A DNA stretch of 64,000 nt, from assembly GCA_004211885.1 (NCBI GenBank), contig SHBV01000003.1, forward strand, positions 1-64,000, read 5' to 3'. The notes under the pieces were generated by a model that was given only the letters and a program-made list of their open reading frames with translations, searched no databases and was not told where the DNA came from. The stretch comes from Verrucomicrobiaceae bacterium (GTDB lineage: Bacteria > Verrucomicrobiota > Verrucomicrobiia > Verrucomicrobiales > DEV007). A program made the position numbers and the translations under genes. Shown piece by piece: positions 55,092 through 64,000 of this stretch (within the stretch, counting starts at the first letter, position 1; every line of letters begins with the position of its first letter).

Positions 55092-58078
55092 TGCCTAGTT
55101 ACAAATTCATCCATGTTAAATAGAGTACTTGCCACTAAGGTCCAAGCGGCAATATTTTTGGCAGTTATTGAATTTTTTTCAACAGACTGGCCAGCTCTCA
55201 GTAAAGAAACGGCATCCTTTTGACGAGTCTCATAGGTTGATATGTAATGAGTCAAAGAAGACATCAAAATTGTTAATTCTTTTTCCTTTGGTTTTCGTCC
55301 CAACGTTTTGATGAAGCCTTCTTCTATGCCCTCTTTATGTGTTGGTTTTAATGACATAATTTTGCCGAGTGATACTGCAGCCTCAAGATATTGCGGGTCA
55401 TTTTGGAGAACGAGTGCCTGCAGAGGTGTATTGGTTTGTAGCCTTCTAACAGTGCATGTTTCTCTGTTTGGAGCGTCAAATATAATCATTGAAGGTGGAG
55501 GTGAAGTCCTTTTCCAAACTGTGTACATGCTCCTTCTATGATTTGAACTACCTGAACCCGGTAAGTATTTTTGTGAAGTAAATCCAGAAGGATAACCGTA
55601 GTGACTCACATTAGCCCATAGGTCATTGGGTTGATAAGGGTAAACGCTTGGCCCTCCAATTTCACGGTTTAACAGTCCTGAGGCAAAGAGGGCAGAGTCT
55701 CTTACGAATTCTGCATCTATTCGGAATCTTGGAGACCGAGATAATAGTCGATTGTACGGATCTTTCTCATTTGCGTCTTTCGTTAAGTTTGATTTTTGTT
55801 TGTAGGTGTCCGACATGACTATTGTTTTAATCATTTTCCGGAGATTCCAGCCGCTACTAACAAAATCTTTTGCGAGTCTGTCAAGTAGCTCCGGATGCGA
55901 TGGATATTCCCCTTGAGCTCCAAAGTCTTCAGAAGTTTTGACTAGTCCCGTACCAAAGATCATTTGCCAATAACGGTTTACGATGACTCTTGAAGTTAAT
56001 GGGTGATCAGGATTAATGAGCCATTTGGCTAGGTCTAGTCTCGTTGCTTCATTATTTGATGAGGCTTCTCTTGGTTTTATTGCAGATGGAGTCCCGGAAT
56101 TGACCTCGTCGCCATGTTGATTGTAAGCGCCTCGAATGAGGATGTGTGTTTTTCTGGGTTTATAATTCATAACCATTACCGTTGATTTTCCTGTGTCGGC
56201 GGTTTTTTGTATGGCTTTTTCTTCAAGGTTTAATTGGTTGATGTAGATTTTGAAGGCGCCTGAGACTGAAGAAAATGAGTCATTAATTTTGTTCCAATTC
56301 TCATTGCTTCTTGAGGATCGATTTTTTTTCAAAGCTAAATAAAGATCTTGGTCAAATCCATCTGGAGTATTTTGCTGATAGATGCTTCCCCAAGGAGCCT
56401 CACCGTAATTGGCGATAGTTACAGCTTGAGTCCAACTTTCATTTTCAAGTTTATTTGTACGTGACTCCCAGCTTGAGTCTGACGCTAGATTAATTTTCTC
56501 TCCAGATGAGAGAATAATTTGCATGCTTAAAATGAACCCAGCCTCTGACCCTGCTTGATTCGTCGCCTGAACTTGGATTATGTTCTGCCCTTTTAATAAA
56601 TTTTTTACAGTTATTTTTTTAGGCTTTGTCCAGTCATCATTCGTTCCGACATTTTGGTCGTTAATTTTTATTGTGCACTCGTTATCACATGTGAACCAAA
56701 TCAAGGCTTTTAATGGGTCGTTTTTTAATATGAATGACTTTTGAAATTCTGCTTTTGCAGATTTATTATTTTTGTCAGACCAGATCCACTTAACTGAATC
56801 ATCAATTTTAAGTTGAGTGTCTTTATTCGCGGAATCGGGACGCTGTTTGTTTAAGGATTCCAGTTTTTTATTTTCCCATTCATCTCTTTGTTTGGCTAAA
56901 TTTAGTTCTGGATTGATGCGTTTTTTTCGAAGTTCGCTTATCCTCATACCTGCGTCTCTTTTGACTCGATCGATCGAACAGATTGGTGACTGAGCTTCGA
57001 TTAGAGGCTCAGTATTTGCATTTGTAGCTCCATTTCCTGGTTCGCTAGATGTGTTAAAGAATGCAAAGAACTTGTAATACTCTTCTTGGGAAATTGGATC
57101 ATATTTATGATCATGGCATTGGGCACATTTCATGGTCATTCCCATAAAAACCGTTGATACGGTATCAACTTTATCCGCTGTATAGGTAACTCGATACTCC
57201 TCAGCGATGGTCCCTCCTTCATGAGTGTTCATACCATTTCTGAGAAATCCGGTAGCTACTTTTTGTTGATTTGAATTGTTGGGTATCAAGTCTCCAGCAA
57301 TTTGTTCAAGGGTAAATTGATTAAAAGGTTTATTCTCGAGGAATGAAGAAATGACCCAGTCTCTCCAAACCCACATGTCCCTATGATCATCAATTGAATA
57401 CCCGTTAGTGTCCGCGTACCTGGCGGCATCCAGCCAGTTCACTGTAAGTCTTTCAGCAAAAGCTTTAGAACTAAGTAGTCTGTCTACTGTTTTTTCGTAC
57501 GCATTAATGCTTTTGTCACTTATGAATTTGTTAATCTCACTTTGAGTAGGAGGTAATCCCGTAAGATCTAAATTCAGACGCCTGATCAATGTTTGTGGGT
57601 CAGCGGTCGCAGATGGATTTAATCCCTCTTCATTTAATTTAGATTTTATGAAATCATCAACGGCTCCTTTTTTAGGATTGATTGGTTGGAATGACCAGTG
57701 TCCTTGATATTCAGCGCCTTCGTCAATCCATTGGCCTATTGTTTTAATTTCTTCACTGCTAAGTTTATGATTTGATTCGGGAGGTGGCATTTGTTCATCA
57801 GGATCAGTCGAAGTGATTCTGTGCCAAAGACTACTTTCATCTCGGTTTCCAGGAATGATTGCTCGTTCTCCTGACTTTTTTAACTCAGAGATTGCCTTTT
57901 CTCTTAGGTGCAGTTGAAGGCCTCCCTTGACAACTTTAGCATCAGGCCCATGGCATGAGAAGCAGTTATTTGAAAGTATAGGTTTAATGCTTTCATTAAA
58001 CTGAATCTCTTCGGCTTTACTTAGGCCGAAGCTTGCAACGATAAGTAAAATTGTTAATCGGGAAATCATCATATTCAC
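55088..58078 (-). CDS. PSCyt1-DUF1549-DUF1553 protein
   Basis: A 996-residue exported protein. After a signal peptide there is a planctomycete-type cytochrome c domain ([10 protein letters not shown]), a DUF1549 domain (about residues 140-345, e.g. [16 protein letters not shown]), an inserted beta-sandwich of about 130 residues ([35 protein letters not shown]) and a DUF1553 domain (about 660-960, e.g. [18 protein letters not shown]). Haem binding through CxxCH is likely. It forms an operon with DUF1501 and is divergent from the DUF5703-type gene, with a 185-base promoter region between. Confidence 0.93.
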   Translation of the reverse strand: MNMMISRLTILLIVASFGLSKAEEIQFNESIKPILSNNCFSCHGPDAKVVKGGLQLHLREKAISELKKSGERAIIPGNRDESSLWHRITSTDPDEQMPPPESNHKLSSEEIKTIGQWIDEGAEYQGHWSFQPINPKKGAVDDFIKSKLNEEGLNPSATADPQTLIRRLNLDLTGLPPTQSEINKFISDKSINAYEKTVDRLLSSKAFAERLTVNWLDAARYADTNGYSIDDHRDMWVWRDWVISSFLENKPFNQFTLEQIAGDLIPNNSNQQKVATGFLRNGMNTHEGGTIAEEYRVTYTADKVDTVSTVFMGMTMKCAQCHDHKYDPISQEEYYKFFAFFNTSSEPGNGATNANTEPLIEAQSPICSIDRVKRDAGMRISELRKKRINPELNLAKQRDEWENKKLESLNKQRPDSANKDTQLKIDDSVKWIWSDKNNKSAKAEFQKSFILKNDPLKALIWFTCDNECTIKINDQNVGTNDDWTKPKKITVKNLLKGQNIIQVQATNQAGSEAGFILSMQIILSSGEKINLASDSSWESRTNKLENESWTQAVTIANYGEAPWGSIYQQNTPDGFDQDLYLALKKNRSSRSNENWNKINDSFSSVSGAFKIYINQLNLEEKAIQKTADTGKSTVMVMNYKPRKTHILIRGAYNQHGDEVNSGTPSAIKPREASSNNEATRLDLAKWLINPDHPLTSRVIVNRYWQMIFGTGLVKTSEDFGAQGEYPSHPELLDRLAKDFVSSGWNLRKMIKTIVMSDTYKQKSNLTKDANEKDPYNRLLSRSPRFRIDAEFVRDSALFASGLLNREIGGPSVYPYQPNDLWANVSHYGYPSGFTSQKYLPGSGSSNHRRSMYTVWKRTSPPPSMIIFDAPNRETCTVRRLQTNTPLQALVLQNDPQYLEAAVSLGKIMSLKPTHKEGIEEGFIKTLGRKPKEKELTILMSSLTHYISTYETRQKDAVSLLRAGQSVEKNSITAKNIAAWTLVASTLFNMDEFVTRQ

Positions 58079-58263
58079 AGACTTTAAAATATATCTTATT
58101 TCTGTCTGTTCGATAATAGAATGCTAAAAGACTACTTCGCAGTATTGTAGTAAGTAAACACGATTAAATTTTCAGATATGCTCTAGAATAATAGAGTTCT
58201 TTCACTTTTTGAAGTTAATACGCAGGCTTTCATTTTTTTGTTTTCTTCTATAGTCTTTTTTTT
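58079..58263. other. Divergent promoter region between DUF1553 and DUF5703-type genes
   Basis: A 185-base A+T-rich spacer that must hold promoters for both transcription units. No clear inverted repeat, operator or RNA was identified. Confidence 0.4.
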
Positions 58264-61104
58264 ATGAAAGTTTATTTTATTTTATTCGCTTTCTATCTCT
58301 TAAATGGAATTTGTTCGGCTGATGGAATTAAGTATAAAAATCTAGCAATTCAGGCCAAAATTACAGCTTCTTCAGAACTTAAGGAACAGGGATTGAAAGC
58401 TTCTTCTGTGGCTGATGGTAGGATTGCTCCTGCATTATGTCAGCATTTTGAATTTTTTCCTTCCCATAAAGCTGCCAAGTCATGGGCTGTTAATGGTGAA
58501 ACGGCTGAGGACAAAGGAGATCTTGTATTTGAATGGAATGCCCCAGTTTTTTTGCAGGAACTTATTTATTTTGGAAGAACTGCTTGGTTATTGGATGAAT
58601 GTTTTAAGGATTACGTAATTATTATTAATGATAATGAAGTTCCAGCAGCGGAGGGATCCTTTAAAAAAATGCATGGAGGTCAGCGCGTTACTTTTAATAG
58701 GCAAAAAGTAAAAAAACTCATTCTACGATTTTTAAATTCTCATGGCGGTCCTAATCCAGGAGCGACCGAAGTGCTTCTTGTTGATAAAAAACTAAGTGAT
58801 TCTGAACTTATTCAAATGGCTCCGGCAAATCCACCTACTGATAGTCAGGTGTCGGACCCTATTTCTGTAGCAAATCTGACATGGACTAAACCTTCTATTG
58901 GAGAAGAAGAAGCCATGCCCATAGGTAACGGATCATTACTTGCTAATGTTTGGGCCGAGAAGGGAGGGGACGTTCTTGTCTCGCTTGCTCGTTATTCGAA
59001 ATTGGATGATTCTGCTAAAAGAATAGGAACTTTGCGATTCCAATTTGATCCTGGTCTTAATACATCGCGGGACTCTTTCCGTCAGATGTTACGATTTAAG
59101 TATGGAGAGGTAGTGGTGAAGAATATTAAGCAGAAAGAAAACCCTTCTTATTCATTTTTTGTGGATGCAAAGCGGGACATTTTGCATTTGCAATTCCGCA
59201 GTAAGGGTCCGGTCCCTTTGAGGGTTATTTTTGATGACGATGAGGGAAAACTTTTATCATTAGAGGATAAGAAACAAATAGCTAAGATTAATGGGAGAGA
59301 TGCGCTCGTTGTCCTTTGTGATGAAATGAAAACTAGGGGAAATGAACTTCAGGCAATTGACGCAAGGACTGCTTTTGATTTACAGGTCCACTTAGTTAGT
59401 GCTAAGGAAGATGAACAGTTAGATGAGCCCATCGGATCCGTGTCTAAAGTAGATGTTAATGGTGCCGTAAGTACCCAGATCGAGGTATGGAACAAATTTT
59501 GGAATAGAGGGAGTATTTTTCTTGGTGACATTGAGAATGGATCTGAGATTTCTAGGGCTCTTATCTTAAGGCGTCATTTAAGTGCAAGCAGTGGAAGAGG
59601 TCCTCATGCTCTTAATCCTGAAGCCATTAAAGAAATTGAGATTCCAGAAAAGGAAATCTTGTATTGGAAAGAAGAAAAATCAGAAAAGGCTATTAAGGAT
59701 GCACTTGAGTCGGTGAAGCCATCACTAGAAATTGAGGTTAAGGGCCAAGGGGTTCCTCAATTTTGGGGCTCTAATTTTTCTGAATTGCCACCGATCAAAG
59801 ATGGAGTTGACGCTTTGGTTGCTTCATTGCGTCCATTACTTATTGAGGCGACAGGGAAGCGTGTTTGCCTTTTTCCTGGTTGGCCATTGGATCAGGACAT
59901 TTCTTTCAGGATGGATACGGTAACAGGCTTAGGCGTAGAAGTCGTATATCGTGACCAAGAAATTAAGCGGTTAGAAGTATACCCGAAGCAGAGGACTAAT
60001 GAGGTCTTTGGTCTGGGTCCTTTTGAAAAAAAAGTTAGAGAAGCTTTGCCTGGACCATTCAAAATGCCTGCATTGATTTCATTTCTTTCTCCTAGCTGGG
60101 TAGGACCTCGCGTAGGTTTGGATAATCTTTTTGTTACGATGAAAAGGGCGAACTTTAATGGATTAGAGGGCAGTTTAGCCGACTTTGAAAAATCTAAGGA
60201 AGCGGGTATTTATTTGTTGCTACATGGTGTCACTCCTTGGTCAGCGCATGCCTTGAAGGGTGAGAAGACACTCATTTCTTATTATATGAGTGACCGCAGG
60301 AAACCATCAAGTTTTCCTTATTTTGGCACAATCCGACAAAAATATGAATCCATAGATCCTAATCATCCTACCGAGTTCACTACCTATTCTCAGTATGGAG
60401 GGATAGAATTTTTTCTCGATGCAGTTCGTCCAAGAATGCTTGAGTATTACGATTATCACTGGCAGAGGCAGGCTCACCTTCACTTTCATTTTCTTGAATA
60501 TTACAGGCGCATGTCTATCGCAGCTGGTGGGATACCTGTTTTTAGGTTCGTTCACGTTCATGGAGATAATGTTATTAAGATGAGGCAAACTGTCTCAATG
60601 AGTCTTGCTTATGGGATCAAGGCATTTAAGTGGTGGGTAGGGTGGACCATGTTTGATATTCATAAAGTAGTTGAAACTGAGCCGCCCCCATTATCAGATA
60701 TAGGCAAAGAGGTATTAGGCATAAATAATACCATTGCTTCATTCAGTCCGAGTTTAACTAATGCTAGATCATTGGCCGTTTATCATACGGATCCTTTACC
60801 AACAAGCACAGTAAAGGCCCCTGATGATTATTGGGTAAGACCTGAGGGAAAGAACATTGTTATGGGAGTATTCGAAGGTTCTAAAGGCGAACAGTTCATT
60901 GTATTGGGGAATCGTGACATTGGTTCTCAAAATGAAGTCATTGTGAATTTTTCCGGTAAAGTAAAATCTATTCAACTTATGAATAAACAGAATAGAGAAT
61001 GGAAGGCAGGGGGCCTAATTAAGACTGATCAAGCTAAGTCCCATTTTAAATTAAAAATAAAACAAGGGGACGCTGAATTAATCAAAGTTGTAGTGAGCGA
61101 GTGA
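58264..61104 (+). CDS. Exported DUF5703-like glycoside-hydrolase-type protein
   Basis: A 946-residue exported protein. After the signal peptide there is a discoidin-like sandwich (about residues 25-180: ITASSELKEQ.. SVADGR), a DUF5703-like domain starting near residue 205 (TWTKPSIGEEEAMPIGNGSL) and a C-terminal half that reads like a TIM barrel with conserved GGIEFFLDAVRPRMLEYYDYH, FRFVHVHGDN and YGIKAFKWWVGWTMFD, ending in a beta domain. I infer a carbohydrate-active enzyme from this layout; catalytic residues cannot be assigned. It begins a probable operon with the LPMO 82 bases downstream. Confidence 0.75.
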   Translation: MKVYFILFAFYLLNGICSADGIKYKNLAIQAKITASSELKEQGLKASSVADGRIAPALCQHFEFFPSHKAAKSWAVNGETAEDKGDLVFEWNAPVFLQELIYFGRTAWLLDECFKDYVIIINDNEVPAAEGSFKKMHGGQRVTFNRQKVKKLILRFLNSHGGPNPGATEVLLVDKKLSDSELIQMAPANPPTDSQVSDPISVANLTWTKPSIGEEEAMPIGNGSLLANVWAEKGGDVLVSLARYSKLDDSAKRIGTLRFQFDPGLNTSRDSFRQMLRFKYGEVVVKNIKQKENPSYSFFVDAKRDILHLQFRSKGPVPLRVIFDDDEGKLLSLEDKKQIAKINGRDALVVLCDEMKTRGNELQAIDARTAFDLQVHLVSAKEDEQLDEPIGSVSKVDVNGAVSTQIEVWNKFWNRGSIFLGDIENGSEISRALILRRHLSASSGRGPHALNPEAIKEIEIPEKEILYWKEEKSEKAIKDALESVKPSLEIEVKGQGVPQFWGSNFSELPPIKDGVDALVASLRPLLIEATGKRVCLFPGWPLDQDISFRMDTVTGLGVEVVYRDQEIKRLEVYPKQRTNEVFGLGPFEKKVREALPGPFKMPALISFLSPSWVGPRVGLDNLFVTMKRANFNGLEGSLADFEKSKEAGIYLLLHGVTPWSAHALKGEKTLISYYMSDRRKPSSFPYFGTIRQKYESIDPNHPTEFTTYSQYGGIEFFLDAVRPRMLEYYDYHWQRQAHLHFHFLEYYRRMSIAAGGIPVFRFVHVHGDNVIKMRQTVSMSLAYGIKAFKWWVGWTMFDIHKVVETEPPPLSDIGKEVLGINNTIASFSPSLTNARSLAVYHTDPLPTSTVKAPDDYWVRPEGKNIVMGVFEGSKGEQFIVLGNRDIGSQNEVIVNFSGKVKSIQLMNKQNREWKAGGLIKTDQAKSHFKLKIKQGDAELIKVVVSE

Positions 61105-61186
61105 GCTAAATTGTATTGTTATTAAAGTTTATTAATTTCCATTCTTTGTTTTATTCTTGCTTACTAAGAAGTGTTAAGGTCAATGG

Positions 61187-62437
61187 ATGAAATTTACATT
61201 CATCTTCTATTTTCCAATATATACATTTTTTATAACAAATGTATTTAGTCATGGATCAGTAGGTGATCCGGTCAGTCGTTCTTATCGTATTTTTCAGGAA
61301 AATCCGGAGTCACCAAAAAATGCAGCATCGGTAGCTGCTATTGAAACTGCCGGAACACAGGCATTTTATGACTGGCATGAAGTGAGCCAACTCGTTCCGG
61401 GATATGACCCACATAGCATTGAAGCTTATCGTACCATTATTCCGGACAATCAACTCGCAGGAGCAGGTCGTCAGAAATATTCTGGATTGGACCTTGTTCG
61501 AGATGATTGGCCTGCAACTTCCGTTAATCCGGGTCCTTACCCTGTAATATTTGATGCTTGGACTCCACACGATCCGAGTTATTTTTTAGCATTTATCACT
61601 AGAGAGGACTGGACACCTGACCAGCCTTTGAAATGGGACGATCTTGAGCCTCTTTCAGGTACTGATCGTGTAGTTCGTGACGGCAATTACTATCGATTCA
61701 CGGTTGATTTTCCGCATCGTATTGGACATCATGTTATGTATGTCATATGGCAGAGAATTGACCCTGCAGGGGAAGTTTTTTTTTCCACAAGTGACATTGA
61801 TTTTGGTGATGGTAAAGGCATCGGTAATCCTGGCAATGGTATCGGTGAGATAAATATACCAGGAATCAAGGACATTAGGGCTGAAGTTGATTTTTCTATC
61901 CAAAATGACTGGAATTCTGGATTCACTGGTGAGGCTGAAATTACCAATCTCGCAGATGACTCAATTAATTCTTGGGAGCTGGAGTTTGAAATTGAACAGG
62001 AAATCTCATCTTTTTGGAATGCAGAATTAATTGAACGTGAAGGTAATCACTACACAGTGCGCCACGCTGGATGGAATCAGTCAATCCCTGCTGGGGGTTC
62101 GGTTAAATTTGGATTCTCTGCAATACCAGGAAACCTAGAGTCTATTTCACCTTCTCACCTTACTCTTAATGGGGTCTCTCTTCATACACATGTACATGAA
62201 GATTATCATCCTCCATTTGAAATTGATGTTAGTGCTACATTGATGTCATCCGGAGCCATTAATCAATTTAATTTAAGTTTTCCAACTAAGGGTGGGAGTG
62301 TCTATATGATTCAATCATCAAGTGATTTGCATCACTGGGAAACTATAGAATCTGGCATCGATGGGAATGGTAGCACTATTAAGCGCCAATTTTCAGCAGT
62401 TAGTAGGAACGGTTTTTTCCGTGTCACTGAAGAGTGA
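61187..62437 (+). CDS. AA10 lytic polysaccharide monooxygenase with CBM2-like and tail domains
   Basis: A 416-residue secreted copper enzyme. The signal peptide ends at FITNVFS so that His-22 becomes the mature N-terminus (HGSVGDPVSR), as needed for the copper histidine brace; the second brace His is His-128 in DAWTPHDPSYF, and the GEVFFSTSDIDF segment provides the axial Phe. Residues 230-330 look like a CBM2 carbohydrate-binding module (VDFSIQNDWNSGFTGEAEI, SSFWNA, GWNQSIPAGGSVKFGF). The end carries the tail module (QSSSDLHHW, NGFFRV). Such enzymes oxidatively break chitin or cellulose. Confidence 0.93.
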   Translation: MKFTFIFYFPIYTFFITNVFSHGSVGDPVSRSYRIFQENPESPKNAASVAAIETAGTQAFYDWHEVSQLVPGYDPHSIEAYRTIIPDNQLAGAGRQKYSGLDLVRDDWPATSVNPGPYPVIFDAWTPHDPSYFLAFITREDWTPDQPLKWDDLEPLSGTDRVVRDGNYYRFTVDFPHRIGHHVMYVIWQRIDPAGEVFFSTSDIDFGDGKGIGNPGNGIGEINIPGIKDIRAEVDFSIQNDWNSGFTGEAEITNLADDSINSWELEFEIEQEISSFWNAELIEREGNHYTVRHAGWNQSIPAGGSVKFGFSAIPGNLESISPSHLTLNGVSLHTHVHEDYHPPFEIDVSATLMSSGAINQFNLSFPTKGGSVYMIQSSSDLHHWETIESGIDGNGSTIKRQFSAVSRNGFFRVTEE

Positions 62438-62543
62438 TAGGGTCAGTATTATTGCTTCGCTGAGTTTTTTAGCGGATTTATTTTTCCAAGAATTAGTGGA
62501 TTATAAATGACTAAGAAATTGTTTAATTTTGCATTTAAATAAA

Positions 62544-64000
62544 CTAGAACCTATAAGAAGCTCTCAATCCGCAGAACCTTTCAAGACCTAAAGTCCCTAC
62601 CTGCAATTTTGGAGTGTCGTATCGATAAAGGAAATATTCCTCGTCTGTAACATTACTAATAAATGCTGTGATGCTCCAATTGTCTTTTCTATATCCTGCA
62701 CGCAAATTTGCTACAGTATATCCAGGAAGCTCATCCTTTTCGAGTCCTTCAAAAACAGAACGTGATATTGCAGAACTCGTATATTTCAAATCCGCGCCAA
62801 AGAAGAATCCATTATCGAATTGATAATCCATTCCGACAGCTGCTGTGTAATCCGGTGAGTAGGGAAATTTTTCTCCAGAAAAGTCTAAAATTGAACGGAA
62901 CTGCGGGAATTGAAAGTCTTCAAATTCAGTGATCGCTACACCTAGAGAAGCAAATAAAGAGAGTCTTTTTGTTGGGGTAGCTTGGATATCTAATTCTCCA
63001 CCATAGATTTGCGATTTTTCTGCATTAGTTATTAGAGCAGTGCTAATGTCGCCAGGAATCTGAGCGAGGCTGACCTGTTGGTCTTGCCAATCAAGATAAA
63101 ATAGGTTGGCAGAATATTTTATTTTTTTATTTTTAGTGAATCCATTTAAAGATAGCTCATAATTCCAAGCCTTTTCTGATTCGTAGTCATATTTCAAATC
63201 ATTAAATCGATCATATGCGATGGATCCTGGACGATAAGATTTCTGGGCCTTGAGCCCGAGGGTGTTATTTTTATCTAATTCATAAGCAATACCTATCTTT
63301 GGTAAGATTGCATCATCAGATGATGAAGCTGATACTTTTTTACTGCTTAATAGTCCCTGTTCATTGACCTCCTTGAATGTATTTGAGAACTCTAATTCTT
63401 CATGATCGTAACGGAACCCTCCAAAAAGAGACAATCTTGGAAGGATTTGAAAACTGGTTTCTCCATAAAAGGCGAGATTTTTAAAAGAGCTGTCATTGAA
63501 TGTCTTATTTTCAAAATCATTGAAGGGGAGATCCTGATTAAGTGATTGATCAATGTCGCCATCTAAAAAGTAAAAACCTACATCAGTCTTTAATGATTCA
63601 TTCTCGTAATGAGCTTTAAATTCTTGTGACACATCAGATTCTTCAATTTCTCCCTGCGTTGCAAGGTTCACGGAAGGAGTTTCAGTGATTGTTCTAACGA
63701 TCCCAGTGAGACTTTCAATGCTCCAGTAATCACTGATTGGAATTGTTACAGAAAGATTCAATTGTGATACTTCGGTGGACAGTGCCGGAACAAATACTGG
63801 AAGGGTCTGGAGTCCCCACACACGATCACTCCATTTTACACCGGCCGAAGGTCCGTCAGCGTCCTGATATTGAGGAGAATCGTAGGAGTGCGATGCACTT
63901 AGTATTGCACTGGATCCTTTTGGGCCAGAAGGCTGATAGAGTAATTTTCCTCTAATTTGATAGTAATGATCTTCTTGCCTTTCTTTGATCGCAGGAAATC
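62544..64000 (-). CDS. TonB-dependent receptor, C-terminal part
   Basis: The minus-strand frame is open to the window edge, giving 484 residues and the C-terminus. It consists of alternating amphipathic strands typical of a 22-strand outer-membrane barrel and ends in GLRASYRF, the usual C-terminal aromatic. NNTLGLKAQKSYRPGSIAYD, GGELDIQATPTKRLSLFASL and YTVANLRAGYRKDNWSI are diagnostic of TonB-dependent receptors of the siderophore/vitamin or oligosaccharide type. The plug and signal regions lie outside. A GTG at 63821 is only an internal valine codon. It converges on the LPMO gene, 106 bases away. Confidence 0.9.
   Translation of the reverse strand, partial: FPAIKERQEDHYYQIRGKLLYQPSGPKGSSAILSASHSYDSPQYQDADGPSAGVKWSDRVWGLQTLPVFVPALSTEVSQLNLSVTIPISDYWSIESLTGIVRTITETPSVNLATQGEIEESDVSQEFKAHYENESLKTDVGFYFLDGDIDQSLNQDLPFNDFENKTFNDSSFKNLAFYGETSFQILPRLSLFGGFRYDHEELEFSNTFKEVNEQGLLSSKKVSASSSDDAILPKIGIAYELDKNNTLGLKAQKSYRPGSIAYDRFNDLKYDYESEKAWNYELSLNGFTKNKKIKYSANLFYLDWQDQQVSLAQIPGDISTALITNAEKSQIYGGELDIQATPTKRLSLFASLGVAITEFEDFQFPQFRSILDFSGEKFPYSPDYTAAVGMDYQFDNGFFFGADLKYTSSAISRSVFEGLEKDELPGYTVANLRAGYRKDNWSITAFISNVTDEEYFLYRYDTPKLQVGTLGLERFCGLRASYRF

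Noticed and set aside
1-64000. CRISPR arrays, insertion sequences or prophage
   Set aside because: No regularly spaced repeats, transposase, integrase or phage structural genes were seen.

Overview
The window looks like the chromosome of a free-living, low-G+C (about 40% by eye) Gram-negative bacterium of the Planctomycetes-Verrucomicrobia group, most likely a marine verrucomicrobium. Pointers are the adjacent DUF1553/DUF1501 genes with a planctomycete-type cytochrome domain, a multi-repeat lamin-tail surface protein, subtilase-like and lamin-tail proteins ending in an 'S-D-L-x-x-W ... F-F-R' tail, a Bacteroidetes/Verrucomicrobia-like ParC, TonB/ExbBD machinery and a TonB-dependent receptor. 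No taxonomic marker such as 16S rRNA is present, so this is inference from gene content.

Layout. 1-2.7 kb: end of a flotillin-like gene, then trkA and maf on the minus strand. 2.7-10.3 kb: full-length cobalamin-dependent metH behind a near-palindromic operator candidate, a small lipoprotein and a roughly 1,020-residue five-repeat lamin-tail-domain protein. 10.4-16.0 kb: an acidic protein with a roadblock-like C-terminus, exbB-exbD-tonB-like genes, a membrane zinc-ribbon protein, fabF and a metallophosphoesterase. 16.0-18.4 kb: a visibly G+C-richer ankyrin-repeat gene inserted between the convergent metallophosphoesterase and apt genes, flanked by about 165-bp divergent direct repeats that each carry the tails of both neighbours. 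18.9-23.3 kb: tetrapyrrole operon (hemX/ccsA-like, hemA, hemC, cobA-hemD fusion). 23.4-26.1 kb: rpsU and a secDF fusion. 26.4-28.6 kb: MBL-fold hydrolase and a core MetE-type methyltransferase. 28.9-30.9 kb: leuCD. 30.9-37.5 kb: PMT-type glycosyltransferase, ABC exporter, DUF6702 protein and M1 peptidase. 37.6-41.2 kb: a complete PhnCDEE-type ABC importer. 41.3-51.4 kb: oxidoreductase, parC, subtilase-like protein, MTA phosphorylase, valine-pyruvate aminotransferase, infA with an N-terminal extension, parB and a glutaminyl-cyclase-like lipoprotein. 51.5-53.6 kb: an A+T-rich stretch with a coiled-coil/winged-helix-like protein, tRNA-Arg(ACG), a small secreted protein and an esterase. 53.6-64.0 kb: DUF1501 and DUF1553 genes, a DUF5703/glycosidase-like protein, an AA10 lytic polysaccharide monooxygenase with a CBM2-like domain, and the C-terminal part of a TonB-dependent receptor.

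How it fits together. Most of the window is housekeeping (methionine/SAM salvage, leucine, haem, protein export, translation, chromosome segregation). The accessory part points to a polysaccharide-degrading lifestyle with many exported proteins. The two most unusual signals are (1) a common C-terminal tail on four otherwise unrelated exported proteins (lamin-tail protein, ankyrin protein, subtilase-like protein, LPMO), which may be a surface-sorting or anchoring module, and (2) the ankyrin insertion with its reciprocal flanking gene remnants, which looks like integration by homologous recombination. No CRISPR array, phage, transposase or insertion sequence was seen.
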